A model generated the notes under the pieces. That model was given only the letters and a program-made list of their open reading frames with translations, was not told where the DNA came from and did no database searches. Position numbers and translations under genes: made by a program. From Streptomyces sp. LX-29 (GTDB lineage: Bacteria; Actinomycetota; Actinomycetes; Streptomycetales; Streptomycetaceae): a stretch of DNA of 64,000 nucleotides. Of this stretch, positions 8,035 to 16,746 are shown piece by piece. The DNA lies in NCBI RefSeq assembly GCF_029541745.1, contig NZ_CP089746.1, forward strand, positions 2,852,001 through 2,916,000. The letters run 5' to 3'. Each line of letters begins with the position of its first letter. The stretch's first letter is position 1.

Positions 8035-9705
8035 ATGCAGTACTTGGCTGACGGGCTGCGACTCCCCACCAACGGGCTCGACTACACGATCCTGGGCATC
8101 TACTTCGTCGTCGTCCTGGGCATCGGCTACTTCGCCCGGCGCAGCGTCAAGACCAGCCTGGACTTCTTCCTCTCCGGGAGGTCGCTGCCGGCCTGGGTCA
8201 CCGGCCTGGCCTTCGTCGCCGCCAATCTCGGCGCCACCGAGATCCTCGGCATGGCCGCCAACGGCGCGCAGTACGGCGCCTACACCGTGCACTGGTACTG
8301 GATCGGCGCCATCCCCGCCATGGTCTTCCTGGGCCTGGTGATGATGCCCTTCTACTACGGCTCCAAGGTCAGGTCCGTCCCCGAGTTCCTGCTGCACCGC
8401 TTCGGGCCGTCCTCGCACCTGCTCAGCTCCCTGATCTTCGCCGTCTCCTCGGTGCTGATCGCCGGCGTCAACCTCTACGCGATGGCGATCGTGCTGGAGG
8501 CGCTGATCGGCTGGCCCCAGTGGGTCGCGATCGTGGTCGCCGGCTTCTTCGTGCTCGCCTACATCACGCTCGGCGGCCTGTCCTCCGCCATCTACAACGA
8601 GGTACTGCAGTTCTTCGTCATCCTCGCCGCGCTGATCCCGCTGACCGTCGTCGGTCTCAAGCGGGTCGGCGGCTGGGACGGACTGTCGGACACCCTCACC
8701 GGCAGCCACGGCGACGACTTCCTGTCCGCCTGGGGCGGCACCGGCATCGGCGAACCCAACCCGCTGGGCGCCAACTGGCTGACCATCGTGCTCGGCCTCG
8801 GCTTCGTGATGAGCTTCGGCTACTGGACCACCAACTTCGCCGAGGTGCAGCGCGCCCTGTCGGCGCGCAACCTGTCGGCCGCCCAGCGCACCCCGCTGAT
8901 CGCCGCCTACCCCAAGATCCTCATCCCCATGGTGGTGGTCGTCCCCGGGCTGATCGCCCTGGCCATGGAGCCGACGCTGGGCAAGGAGGGCAGCGACCTC
9001 CAGTACAACGACGCCATTCCGCTGCTCATGCGCGACCTGCTCCCCAACGGCGTCCTGGGCATCGCGGTCACCGGCCTGCTCGCCGCGTTCATGGCCGGCA
9101 TGGCGGCCAACGTCTCGTCCTTCAACACCGTCTTCACCAACGACATCTGGGCCGCGTACGTGGTCAAGGGGCGGGAGGACCGCTACTACCTGGCGACCGG
9201 CCGGGTGGTGACCGCGATCGGCGTGCTGATGGGCATGGGCACGGCCTTCATCGCCTCGTCCTTCAGCAACATCATGAACTATCTGCAGACGCTGTTCTCG
9301 TTCTTCAACGTGCCGCTGTTCTGCGTCTTCATCATCGGCATGTTCTGGAAGCGGTCGACGGCCGCGGCCGGCTTCTGGGGGCTGCTGTCCGGCACGGTCG
9401 CCGCGATGGTCAACTACTTCTGGTTCTACAAGCAGGGCGTCGTGGACATCCCCAGCGACCAGGGCGCCAACTTCGTCTCCTCGATCGTGGCCTTCGTGGT
9501 CGGCGGCGTGGTGATGGTGGCGGTCTCGGCGTTCACCCGACCCAAGCCGATCGAGCAGCTGGCGGGCCTGGTCTACGGCACCCGCTCCCCCGGCATGGCC
9601 GAGCCGCCGGCCGCCGGCGACGACGCCTGGTACCGCAAGCCGGCGCTGCTGGGCTGGGGCGCGATCGTCCTGGCGGCCGCCTGCTACATCCCGTTCTCCA
9701 TCTGA
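8035..9705 (+). CDS. Sodium:solute symporter (SSS family), probable galactose/sugar uptake
   Basis: A 556-residue inner-membrane protein with about 13-14 hydrophobic helices. The SSS core shows FFLSGRSLPAWVTGLAFVAANLGATEILGMAANGAQYG and the later GMAANVSSFNTVFTNDIW, close to the SglT/vSGLT group that carries galactose or glucose with sodium. The ATG at 8035 has a GAGTGA element 5 nt upstream; an upstream ATG at 7993 lies in the control region. It is divergent from galT across shared repeats and followed 33 nt later by a small membrane protein. Galactose as substrate is inferred from the neighbourhood. Confidence 0.88.
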   Translation: MQYLADGLRLPTNGLDYTILGIYFVVVLGIGYFARRSVKTSLDFFLSGRSLPAWVTGLAFVAANLGATEILGMAANGAQYGAYTVHWYWIGAIPAMVFLGLVMMPFYYGSKVRSVPEFLLHRFGPSSHLLSSLIFAVSSVLIAGVNLYAMAIVLEALIGWPQWVAIVVAGFFVLAYITLGGLSSAIYNEVLQFFVILAALIPLTVVGLKRVGGWDGLSDTLTGSHGDDFLSAWGGTGIGEPNPLGANWLTIVLGLGFVMSFGYWTTNFAEVQRALSARNLSAAQRTPLIAAYPKILIPMVVVVPGLIALAMEPTLGKEGSDLQYNDAIPLLMRDLLPNGVLGIAVTGLLAAFMAGMAANVSSFNTVFTNDIWAAYVVKGREDRYYLATGRVVTAIGVLMGMGTAFIASSFSNIMNYLQTLFSFFNVPLFCVFIIGMFWKRSTAAAGFWGLLSGTVAAMVNYFWFYKQGVVDIPSDQGANFVSSIVAFVVGGVVMVAVSAFTRPKPIEQLAGLVYGTRSPGMAEPPAAGDDAWYRKPALLGWGAIVLAAACYIPFSI

Positions 9706-9738
9706 CGCTTCTCCCCCGGACGCCGAGGTGTACCCATC

Positions 9739-10050
9739 ATGAGCGAGTACGAGTACCAGCACGACGTCGAGGAACTGGAGCGCAAGTCGGCCACCGCGGC
9801 CCGCCTCTTCGACATCCGCCGCATCATCGGCGGTCTCTTCGTCGTCTACGGCATCATCGTCACCATCGCCGGCCTCACCGCCTCCGACGCGGACCTGAAG
9901 AAGGCCCAGGACATCAACATCAACCTCTGGACGGGCATCGGCATGCTCGCCCTCGGCACGTTCTTCCTGGTCTGGGCGTGGCTCCGGCCGGTCGTCCACG
10001 CCCCGCCCCTCCCGGAGCCGGAGGAGACCCCGGACACCCCCGCGGAGTGA
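9739..10050 (+). CDS. Small two-helix membrane protein, symporter partner
   Basis: 103 residues with an acidic, charged N-terminus (YEYQHDVEELERKSATAARL), two hydrophobic helices near residues 32-48 and 64-80, and a Pro/Glu-rich tail. GAGGTG stands before the ATG. It follows the symporter by 33 nt on the same strand, so the two are probably co-transcribed and the small protein may act as an accessory subunit. No enzymatic motif is visible. The next gene is convergent. Confidence 0.75.
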   Translation: MSEYEYQHDVEELERKSATAARLFDIRRIIGGLFVVYGIIVTIAGLTASDADLKKAQDININLWTGIGMLALGTFFLVWAWLRPVVHAPPLPEPEETPDTPAE

Positions 10051-10168
10051 TCAGGGGCACCTCTCCCGCCGCGACGGCGCGGACCCCCGACGACCGGCGC
10101 GGCGGCGCCGAACCCACCGCCACCGCCGGAACACACGCCGCGGCCGAGGCCGACCGGAGGGGGAACGC

Positions 10169-10870
10169 CTACCGCACCGCGCGCCCCGCACCCGAGGTGC
10201 CGCCCACGCCTCCGGCCCGGTCGAGGAGTCCCGTGCGGGCCGCCAGCGCGGCGGCCTCCAGTCGGGAGCCGACGCCGAGCTTCATCAGAACGCGCTGGAC
10301 ATGGGTGCGGGCGGTGCTGGGCGCGATGCCCATGCCGGCGGCGATGAGGCGGGTGTCCTCGCCCTCGGCGACCCGCACCAGCACCTCGACCTCGCGCGGC
10401 GTGAGCATCTGGAGCAGCCGGGCGCCCTCGTCGTCCGGCTGCGCGGCCGGATTGAGCAGCTCCGTGAAGGCGCCCTGGAGCAGTTGCGGGGCCACCGCCG
10501 CCTCGCCCGCCCTCGCCTTGACCATGGCCCGCTCCACGCCGTCGATGCGCTCGTCGTGCCGCACATAGCCGGAGGCGCCGGCGGCGAAGGCGGCGGCGAT
10601 ACCGCGCGGGCTCGGGACCGGCCCGAGCACCACCACCGCGACCTGCGGCCGCTCCCGTTTGATCCGCACCACCGGTTCGAAGGCACCGGGTTCGGCCGGT
10701 GTCGACGTGCCCAGCAGGCACACCTCCGGCGCCCGGCTGACCACCAGTTCGGCGGCCCCGGCGCTCGGCGCCGCCGCCGCGAGCACCCGGTGCCCGCGCA
10801 GCTTCAGCGCCGAGGCGAGCGCCTCAGCGAGCAGCCGGTGGTCGTCGACCACCATGAGTCGCACACCCAT
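10169..10870 (-). CDS. LuxR-type regulator with degenerate receiver domain
   Basis: 233 residues: an N-terminal receiver-like domain (VRLMVVDDHRLLAEALASAL) and a C-terminal LuxR helix-turn-helix (MLTPREVEVLVRVAEG to RTHVQRVLMKLGVGSRLEA). The acidic pair DD at the start is kept, but the strand that should end in the phosphoacceptor Asp reads EVCLLGTSTP, with Gly in that place. The late Lys is also lost (SGYVRHDE). Phosphorylation in the usual way is therefore unlikely, and control by a ligand or partner is possible. No kinase is adjacent. It differs from the intact-looking regulator at 3387-4199. Confidence 0.8.
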   Translation of the reverse strand: MGVRLMVVDDHRLLAEALASALKLRGHRVLAAAAPSAGAAELVVSRAPEVCLLGTSTPAEPGAFEPVVRIKRERPQVAVVVLGPVPSPRGIAAAFAAGASGYVRHDERIDGVERAMVKARAGEAAVAPQLLQGAFTELLNPAAQPDDEGARLLQMLTPREVEVLVRVAEGEDTRLIAAGMGIAPSTARTHVQRVLMKLGVGSRLEAAALAARTGLLDRAGGVGGTSGAGRAVR

Positions 10871-11142
10871 GAGCTCCCCCCCATTCGCCCAGGGAGACGA
10901 GTCCCCGGGCCCTTGTGGCCCCCTTGCTCTGCCGTTCGCGCTAACGATAACGACCCCGCATCGTCACAGCCCGTGAGCCCTTTGTTCCGGGAAGCTACAC
11001 GGTTGTTCGACCTCGCGCGCCCCTTACCGGGAAGAAGCCCCCCGGAATGCCGAAATCCCGGCCAATGGCGCCTACTTGACATCACGTCAGCGTCCGAAAG
11101 GGATCGTTCCGCTACCGTCGAGCGACCCCTTTATACGGCAGC
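10871..11142. other. Intergenic region, no gene seen
   Basis: Both flanking genes read leftward, so this stretch should hold the promoter of the degenerate-receiver regulator. It has no convincing coding frame. I could not fix a -35/-10 pair. A TGAC-N5-GTCA half-site pair is near 11074-11086. The terminator of the propeller gene lies at its right edge. Confidence 0.4.
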
Positions 11143-11174
11143 GGCCCCGCCGGCACAGCAGTGCGGGCGGGGCC
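11143..11174 (-). terminator. Hairpin terminator of the beta-propeller gene
   Basis: A 9-bp GC stem (GGCCCCGCC at 11143-11151 with GGCGGGGCC at 11166-11174) starts 28 nt beyond the stop codon of the minus-strand gene. Confidence 0.6.
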
Positions 11175-11201
11175 ACGGCGATCACGGCCGGCGGCGCGAG
11201 A

Positions 11202-13226
11202 TCAGCTGGAGGCGCCGAAGACCATGGCGAGCGGGTCGTCCTTGTCGTACTTGCTGGACGGCTTGTCCGCGTAGACGGCCCCCAGATACAGACGACCGTT
11301 CCCGTAGACCACCCATTCGTGGTTCGGGGCGAAGTCACCCTCCAGCTCGGCGCTGGCATCGGGGTTGCGCAGCAGCTGCGTCTTCTCGTACTTCGTCGGG
11401 TGGATCCGCCAGACGCCGCCGCCCTTGGAGTAGCTGCTCTCCTGGTAGACGATGACGTAGCCGTCCTTGTCCAGGCCCAGCGGCACCAGGGTGGCCTCCG
11501 CGACGCCGTCGGCCTTGCCGACCGCCTTGCCCGTCTTCAGGCTGAAGGCGACGATCTCGTTCTGCGCCCCGGAGTTGGAGCTGGGGCGCTCCTCCGTGGC
11601 CATGAACAGCGCGTCGGCCTCCTTGCTGACGGCGAGCTGGCCGCAGCCCTCCACGTTGACCGACTCGCACTGGGCGGTGTACTGGCCGTTCAGCGTGGCG
11701 ATCTTGCTGCGCAGCTTGCCGGCCTTCGCGCTGTCGTCGATGACGAGGAAGTCGGAGACCGCCGCGCCCGTGGAGTCACCGGCGTCGAAGCCGATGATCA
11801 GCGGGTCGGTGGAGGCGACGTGGACGTACTCGATGCCCGACGGCACCGTGTAGGAGGACTTCACCGAACCGGAGGTCGGGTCGACGGTCTGCACCTCGAT
11901 GCGCGGGTTGCTGTACTCGCCGCACTGGTGGACCGCGACCAGCTTGTCACTGCCGCCGGCGTAGCCCTGGTCGGCGCAGTCGTCGCCCTCCGTGGGCTTC
12001 CACAGCTCCTTGCCGGCCAGCGACCAGGCGGCGCCACCGCGGGATCCGCCCGCGGCGACGGTGCCGCCGCCGATGGTCACCTCGTCGAAGCGGACGCGGT
12101 CACCGCTCTCGGCGATGTGCTTCTGCCACACCATCTTGCCGGCGTCGAGGTCGATGAGGCCGACCTCGGAGCAGCTCGCGTAGTCGTCCTTGTTCTTGGG
12201 CTTGTGGTCCTCGAAGAGCACGGCGGTCTTGCCGTCCTCGGTGACATGGGCCGAGGACCAGCAGATCTCGCCGTCCAGCGGGATCTTCCACTTGCTGCTG
12301 CGGCCGTCCGGCGAGAAGCCGAGGATCTCGTTGACGCCGGCCTTGGCGAAGACCTTGTCGGTCGCCCAGACGCCGGGGACGTTGAACAGGTCCTTGACCT
12401 TGGGCATGGGCACCTTGGCGAGCAGCTCGGCGTCGACCGTCTCCCCGGCGGGGACGTCCTTGAAGGGGTCCTTGCCGCCGTTCTGGCCGCCCTCGCCGCC
12501 CTCGGTCCCACCCTCGCTGCCGCTCGCGGTGGGGCCGGGCTTGGGCTTGGGCTCGGGGTCGTCCTTGGTGGCGAAGAATATGCCGACGCCGGCGGCGAGC
12601 GCGACCGCGACCACCGCGCTGACGATGACCATCATCCGCTGCTTGGACTTGCCGCTCCCGCCCGGGGTGCCGGGCACCGCGGGATAGCCGCCGGAGGGGT
12701 ACGCGCCCGGGGGCGCGGCCTGCGGCGGATAGCCGTACTGCTGCTGTCCACCGGTGGCGAACGGGGAGGGCATGCCCACCTGGGTGGGCTGTGCGTGCAC
12801 CGGCTGGCCCGGGATGCCCGGCGGCGGCGTCTGCGGCGCCGACGCGGGCGCCTGCGGGTAGCCGTAACCACCGGCGTTCTGCGGCGGCGTCTGGGGCGGC
12901 TGCCCCGGGAAGCCGCCCGGCGGCGGGGTCTGCGGCGCCGACGGGGGAGCCAGCGGGTAGCCGTAGCCGCCCGCGTTCTGCGGCGGCGTCTGCGGCGGCT
13001 GACCCGGCGCCTGAGCGGGGGCCTGCGGCGGATAGCCGTAACCGCCCGCGTTCTGCGGCGGGGTCTGCGGCGGCTGACCCGGCGCCTGGCCGGGGGCCTG
13101 CGGCGGGTACCCGTAGCCGCCCGCGTTCTGCGGGGGCTGGCCGGGCGGAGGGGTCTGCGGTGCGCCGAAGCCGCCCCCGGGCGAGCCAGGGGGAGGCTGG
13201 TTGGGCGGCTGGGGCGGCTGTGACAT
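11202..13226 (-). CDS. Pro-rich, single-pass membrane protein with PQQ-like beta-propeller ectodomain
   Basis: 674 residues in three parts. Residues 1-190 are Pro/Gln/Gly-rich and carry four copies of QNAGGYGYP (33-41, 58-66, 83-91, 116-124), twice at 25-residue spacing. A single transmembrane helix spans about 198-219 after a KSKQR basic stop. A charged Gly/Glu linker then leads to an exported domain of about 380 residues with repeated W/V-rich beta strands (for example DKVFAKAGVNEILGFSPDGR), resembling PQQ-like propellers. The cytosolic tail may recruit a partner, as in other Streptomyces proteins with Pro-rich tails before one helix. The function is unknown. AGGAA precedes the ATG at 13226. 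Confidence 0.78.
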   Translation of the reverse strand: MSQPPQPPNQPPPGSPGGGFGAPQTPPPGQPPQNAGGYGYPPQAPGQAPGQPPQTPPQNAGGYGYPPQAPAQAPGQPPQTPPQNAGGYGYPLAPPSAPQTPPPGGFPGQPPQTPPQNAGGYGYPQAPASAPQTPPPGIPGQPVHAQPTQVGMPSPFATGGQQQYGYPPQAAPPGAYPSGGYPAVPGTPGGSGKSKQRMMVIVSAVVAVALAAGVGIFFATKDDPEPKPKPGPTASGSEGGTEGGEGGQNGGKDPFKDVPAGETVDAELLAKVPMPKVKDLFNVPGVWATDKVFAKAGVNEILGFSPDGRSSKWKIPLDGEICWSSAHVTEDGKTAVLFEDHKPKNKDDYASCSEVGLIDLDAGKMVWQKHIAESGDRVRFDEVTIGGGTVAAGGSRGGAAWSLAGKELWKPTEGDDCADQGYAGGSDKLVAVHQCGEYSNPRIEVQTVDPTSGSVKSSYTVPSGIEYVHVASTDPLIIGFDAGDSTGAAVSDFLVIDDSAKAGKLRSKIATLNGQYTAQCESVNVEGCGQLAVSKEADALFMATEERPSSNSGAQNEIVAFSLKTGKAVGKADGVAEATLVPLGLDKDGYVIVYQESSYSKGGGVWRIHPTKYEKTQLLRNPDASAELEGDFAPNHEWVVYGNGRLYLGAVYADKPSSKYDKDDPLAMVFGASS
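12850..13153. repeat. In-frame tandem repeats encoding the QNAGGYGYP segments
   Basis: Four copies of an in-frame block coding for a Pro-rich stretch ending in QNAGGYGYP give a minisatellite of about 75 bp per unit. Copy number is likely to vary between strains. Confidence 0.7.
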
Positions 13227-13465
13227 CGGGTATTTCCTTCTCGCGCGGGCTCAGCGGCCGATCGGTCTCCCCCGCGATCCCGAGGGGCACCTCCCGGCGA
13301 CAGCTGGGAGAGGATCAAAACCCCTCGGGAAGGAGCGAATCGGACATGAAACCCGCCAGTCAACGGCTGGCAAGCGGGAGTTCTTTGTATCACCCGACCC
13401 GTGCGCCCCACGGGCTGGTCTCACCGGGACCGCCGGCCGAGACCCGCCCGTGATGAGGTTGTTGC

Positions 13466-13483
13466 AGGTGCGGCACCGCACCT
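13466..13483 (-). terminator. Hairpin after the ABC-F gene
   Basis: AGGTGCGG-CA-CCGCACCT forms an 8-bp stem (tight loop) 12 nt past the ABC-F stop codon. It likely separates that gene from the propeller gene, although the stem is short. Confidence 0.45.
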
Positions 13484-13494
13484 CCACGCCCCCC

Positions 13495-15318
13495 TCACAC
13501 CTCGTCGGCCAGCTCCAGCCAGCGCAGTTCGAGCTCCTCCCGCTCGCCCGCCAGCTCGCGCAGCTGGGCGTCGAGGCCCGCGACCTTCGCGAAGTCCGTG
13601 GCGTGCTCGGCGATCTGCTCGTGCAGCTTCGTCTCCTGCTCGCTGATGCGGTCCAGGCGGCGCTCGATGCGCTGGAGTTCCTTCTTCGCGGCCCGGGTGT
13701 CGCCGCCGCCCTTGGGCTTGGCGGGCGCGGCGCCGCCGCCCGAGGCCCCGGCCCCGGGCACCGCGGCCGCGTTGGCGGCAGCGGCGGCCGCCTCGCGCCG
13801 CTCCAGGTACTCGTCGATGCCGCGCGGCAGCATCCGCAGCGTGGCGTCGCCCAGCAGCGCCAGCACCCGGTCCGTGGTGCGCTCGACGAAGTAGCGGTCG
13901 TGGCTGATGACCACCAGCGAGCCGGGCCAGCCGTCGAGCAGGTCCTCCAGCTGGGTGAGCGTCTCGATGTCGAGGTCGTTGGTGGGCTCGTCCAGGAACA
14001 GCACGTTCGGCTCGTCCATCAGCAGCCGCAGGATCTGCAGCCGGCGCCGCTCACCACCGGAGAGGTCGCCCACCGGCGTCCACTGCTTCTCCTTGGTGAA
14101 GCCGAACTTCTCGCACAGCTGGCCCGCCGTCATCTCCCGGCCCTTGCCCAGGTCGACGCGGTCCCGCACCTGCTGGACGGCCTCCAGCACCCGCTTGTCC
14201 GGGTCGAGTTCGGCGACGTCCTGGGAGAGGTAGGCGAGCCGCACGGTCTTGCCGACCACGATCCGGCCCGCCGCGGGCTGCTCCTCGCCCTCGGTGCGGG
14301 CGGCCTCGGCCAGGGCCCGCAGCAGCGAGGTCTTGCCGGCGCCGTTGACACCGACCAGACCGATGCGGTCGCCGGGGCCGAGCTGCCAGGTCAGGTGCTT
14401 CAGCAGGACCTTCGGGCCGGCCTGGACGGTCACGCCCTCCAGGTCGAAGACGGTCTTGCCCAGGCGCGAGCCGGCGAAGCGCATCAGCTCGGAGGAGTCG
14501 CGCGGCGGCGGCACGTCCGCGATCAGCTCGTTGGCCGCCTCGATGCGGAAGCGCGGCTTGCTGGTGCGGGCCGGGGCGCCGCGGCGCAGCCAGGCCAGCT
14601 CCTTGCGCATGAGGTTCTGCCGCTTGGCCTCCTCGGTGGCGGCGATGCGCTCCCGCTCGGCCCGGGCGAAGACGTAGTCGCTGTAGCCGCCCTCGTACTC
14701 GTGGACGACGCCGCGCTGCACATCCCACATGCGGGTGCAGACCTGGTCCAGGAACCACCGGTCGTGGGTGACGCACACCAGCGCCGAGCGGCGGGCGCTC
14801 AGGTGCCGGGCGAGCCAGGAGATGCCCTCCACGTCCAGGTGGTTGGTGGGCTCGTCCAGCACGATCAGGTCCTGCTCGGCGATGAGCAGCTTGGCCAGCG
14901 CGATCCGGCGCCGCTCGCCGCCGGAGAGCGGGCCGATCACCGTGTCCAGACCCTGCGGGAAGGAGGGCAGGTCGAGCCCGCCGAACAGCCCGGTGAGCAC
15001 GTCACGGATCTTGGCGTTGCCGGCCCACTCGTGGTCGGCCAGGTCGCCGATCACCTCGTGCCGGATGGTGGCCGCCGGGTCGAGGGAGTCGTGCTGGGTG
15101 AGCACGGCCAGCCGCAGCCCGCCGGCGTGGGTGACGCGGCCGCTGTCGGCCTCCTCCAGCCGGGCCAGCATCCGGATCAGGGTGGTCTTGCCGTCTCCGT
15201 TGCGGCCGACGACGCCGATCCGGTCGCCCTCGTTGACGCCGAGGGAGACGCCGTCGAGCAGCGCACGGGTGCCGTACACCTTGCCGACGGCTTCCAGATT
15301 GACGAGGTTGGTGGCCAT
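13495..15318 (-). CDS. ABC-F family ATPase, Uup-like
   Basis: 607 residues, soluble, with two ABC domains and no transmembrane segment. Domain 1 has Walker A GRNGDGKTT (38-46), signature LSGGERRR (131-138) and Walker B LIVLDEPTNHLD. Domain 2 has GVNGAGKTS (323-331), LSGGERRR (419-426) and VLFLDEPTNDLD. The linker KELAWLRRGAPARTSKP and the C-terminal charged coiled coil (from about residue 543) match the Uup subgroup. ABC-F proteins act on ribosomes; Uup is also linked to genome stability. Start is the ATG at 15318 after GGAG. Not obviously an antibiotic-resistance member, as it lacks a long P-site loop-type linker. Confidence 0.88.
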   Translation of the reverse strand: MATNLVNLEAVGKVYGTRALLDGVSLGVNEGDRIGVVGRNGDGKTTLIRMLARLEEADSGRVTHAGGLRLAVLTQHDSLDPAATIRHEVIGDLADHEWAGNAKIRDVLTGLFGGLDLPSFPQGLDTVIGPLSGGERRRIALAKLLIAEQDLIVLDEPTNHLDVEGISWLARHLSARRSALVCVTHDRWFLDQVCTRMWDVQRGVVHEYEGGYSDYVFARAERERIAATEEAKRQNLMRKELAWLRRGAPARTSKPRFRIEAANELIADVPPPRDSSELMRFAGSRLGKTVFDLEGVTVQAGPKVLLKHLTWQLGPGDRIGLVGVNGAGKTSLLRALAEAARTEGEEQPAAGRIVVGKTVRLAYLSQDVAELDPDKRVLEAVQQVRDRVDLGKGREMTAGQLCEKFGFTKEKQWTPVGDLSGGERRRLQILRLLMDEPNVLFLDEPTNDLDIETLTQLEDLLDGWPGSLVVISHDRYFVERTTDRVLALLGDATLRMLPRGIDEYLERREAAAAAANAAAVPGAGASGGGAAPAKPKGGGDTRAAKKELQRIERRLDRISEQETKLHEQIAEHATDFAKVAGLDAQLRELAGEREELELRWLELADEV

Positions 15319-15419
15319 CTCACTCCTGCTGGTGCGGTTCGATCGGGCTTCCGACCGGCATCCCAGGGTAGTCGCCGCGCGCGGTGTGCCGAGTACGGCG
15401 GCGGAGCCGGCCCGGCGCC

Positions 15420-15460
15420 GGGTCTGAGTAGCTCTCCGGGCCACGGGTCTGAGTAGCTCT
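15420..15460. repeat. 16-bp direct repeat upstream of a small membrane-protein gene
   Basis: GGGTCTGAGTAGCTCT occurs exactly at 15420-15435 and 15445-15460, a 25-bp period, just upstream of a leaderless-type -10 box (TAGCGT, 15489-15494). Two copies on about the same helix face could be activator or repressor half-sites. Confidence 0.6.
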
Positions 15461-15488
15461 ACGGATGCCGCCCGTCGCCGGGCCCGCC

Positions 15489-15494
15489 TAGCGT
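15489..15494 (+). promoter_or_regulatory. Leaderless -10 element
   Basis: TAGCGT ends 6 nt before the ATG at 15501. No Shine-Dalgarno is present, so a leaderless message is likely. Confidence 0.5.
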
Positions 15495-15500
15495 CGCGGC

Positions 15501-15812
15501 ATGGACCGCCTCGTCACGGTGGCGCGCCTGCTCGGCCTGATCCTGCTGTGGGCCTTCGCGGCGCTCACCTTCTGCCTCACGCCGTGGATCGCGATGTCCG
15601 GCGACAGCTGCCACGACGGCGACCCGCGCTTCGTGTGCACGGCCGTCGGCCGGCAGGCAGCTGTCTACCTCCCGGTGTACACCTCGGTGGGCGCCGCCCT
15701 GGTCGGCACCTGGGGCGCCGGCTCCCGCCGCCCCCGTGCCGCGCTCGGCTGGGTGCTGTCGATGGCCGCGCTGGCGGCCGTCTGGGCGGTGCAGCCGGTG
15801 TTCGTGTCCTGA
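15501..15812 (+). CDS. Small membrane protein of unknown function
   Basis: 103 residues with three hydrophobic segments (about 8-30, 52-70 and 80-100) and a short exported loop holding two Cys in CHDGDPRFVC. The predicted message is leaderless. It is convergent with ispE, 21 nt apart. No family is recognised, but the frame has normal Streptomyces codon bias and its own promoter-like repeats. I would call it real but uncharacterised. Confidence 0.65.
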   Translation: MDRLVTVARLLGLILLWAFAALTFCLTPWIAMSGDSCHDGDPRFVCTAVGRQAAVYLPVYTSVGAALVGTWGAGSRRPRAALGWVLSMAALAAVWAVQPVFVS

Positions 15813-15833
15813 CGCGGCGAGACGGCGACCGGC

Positions 15834-16745
15834 TCAGCCCGCGACCAACCGGGCCCCCTCGGCCGGGCCGGTGGCCACCCGGGCCGCACGGCAGCTTCCG
15901 GAGGCGAGCAGGGCGGCGGCCACGGCCTCGGCGTCCTGGCCGTCCTTCACCAGGAACGCGCAGGTCGGGCCGGAGCCGGAGACCAGGGAGGCCAGCGCGC
16001 CGGCCTCGGTGCCCGCCCGGAGCGTCTCGGCGAGGGAGGGGCGCAGCGAGACGGCGGCGGCCTGGAGGTCGTTGTCGACGGCGGCGGCCAGCGCGGCCGC
16101 GTCGCCGGTGCGCAGCGCCTCCAGCAGGGCGGGGGACGGCTCGGGGTCGGGGACGGGGGCGTCGCCGCGCAGCCGGTCGCACTCGCGGTAGACCGCGGGC
16201 GTGGACAGGCCGCCGTCGGCGACGGCGAAGACCCAGTGGAAGGCGCCGCCGACCTCCAGCGGGGTGAGCAGCTCGCCCCGGCCGCGGCCCAGCGCCGCCC
16301 CGCCGATCAGGCTGAACGGCACGTCGCTGCCCAACTCGGCGCAGATCTCCAGGAGTTCCTCGCGGGAGGCGCCGGTGCCCCACAGCGCGTCGCAGCCGAC
16401 CAGGGCGGCCGCCCCGTCGGCGCTGCCGCCGGCCATGCCGCCGGCCACCGGGATGTCCTTGGCGATGTGCAGGTGCACGCGCGCCTCGCGCCCGTGCCGC
16501 TCGGCGAGGGCGAGCGCGGCGCGCGCGGCCAGGTTGGTCCGGTCGGTCGGGACCTGGTGCGCGTCGGGCCCGGAGACGGTGATCCGGAGCTCGTCCGCGG
16601 GCGTGACGGTGACCTCGTCGTAGAGCCCCACGGCGAGGAAGACGTTGGCCAGGTCGTGGAAGCCGTCGGGGCGCGGGCCGCCGACCGCCAGCTGCACGTT
16701 GACCTTGGCCGGGACCCGTACGGTCACGGAGTCGGACGCGCTCAC
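15834..16745 (-). CDS. ispE: 4-diphosphocytidyl-2-C-methyl-D-erythritol kinase
   Basis: About 303 residues, a GHMP kinase of the non-mevalonate (MEP) isoprenoid route that phosphorylates CDP-ME at the 2-hydroxyl. Seen motifs: VRVPAKVNVQLAVGGPRPDGFHDL at the N-terminus, the ATP loop DIPVAGGMAGGSADGAAAL, and LVSGSGPTCAF near the C-terminus. The GTG at 16745 has GGGAG 7 nt upstream. A longer frame to 16841 only adds a duplicated low-value leader (see the repeat at 16747). It follows rsmA on the same strand, the usual order in actinobacteria. Confidence 0.93.
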   Translation of the reverse strand: MSASDSVTVRVPAKVNVQLAVGGPRPDGFHDLANVFLAVGLYDEVTVTPADELRITVSGPDAHQVPTDRTNLAARAALALAERHGREARVHLHIAKDIPVAGGMAGGSADGAAALVGCDALWGTGASREELLEICAELGSDVPFSLIGGAALGRGRGELLTPLEVGGAFHWVFAVADGGLSTPAVYRECDRLRGDAPVPDPEPSPALLEALRTGDAAALAAAVDNDLQAAAVSLRPSLAETLRAGTEAGALASLVSGSGPTCAFLVKDGQDAEAVAAALLASGSCRAARVATGPAEGARLVAG

Positions 16746-16746
16746 C

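Noticed and set aside
7879..9999. A 706-codon open frame on the minus strand across the symporter gene, with other long antisense frames such as 11076-13223 and 35476-37779
   Set aside because: These follow from GC-rich third positions of the real genes. Their translations are Arg/Gly/His/Asp-rich without domains, and they lie antisense to well-supported genes.
13251..13487. A 78-codon minus-strand frame starting with a CRTCN motif
   Set aside because: It spans the ABC-F terminator and the upstream region of the propeller gene, has no ribosome site, and loses any pattern after residue 15. I judge the Cys pair a coincidence.
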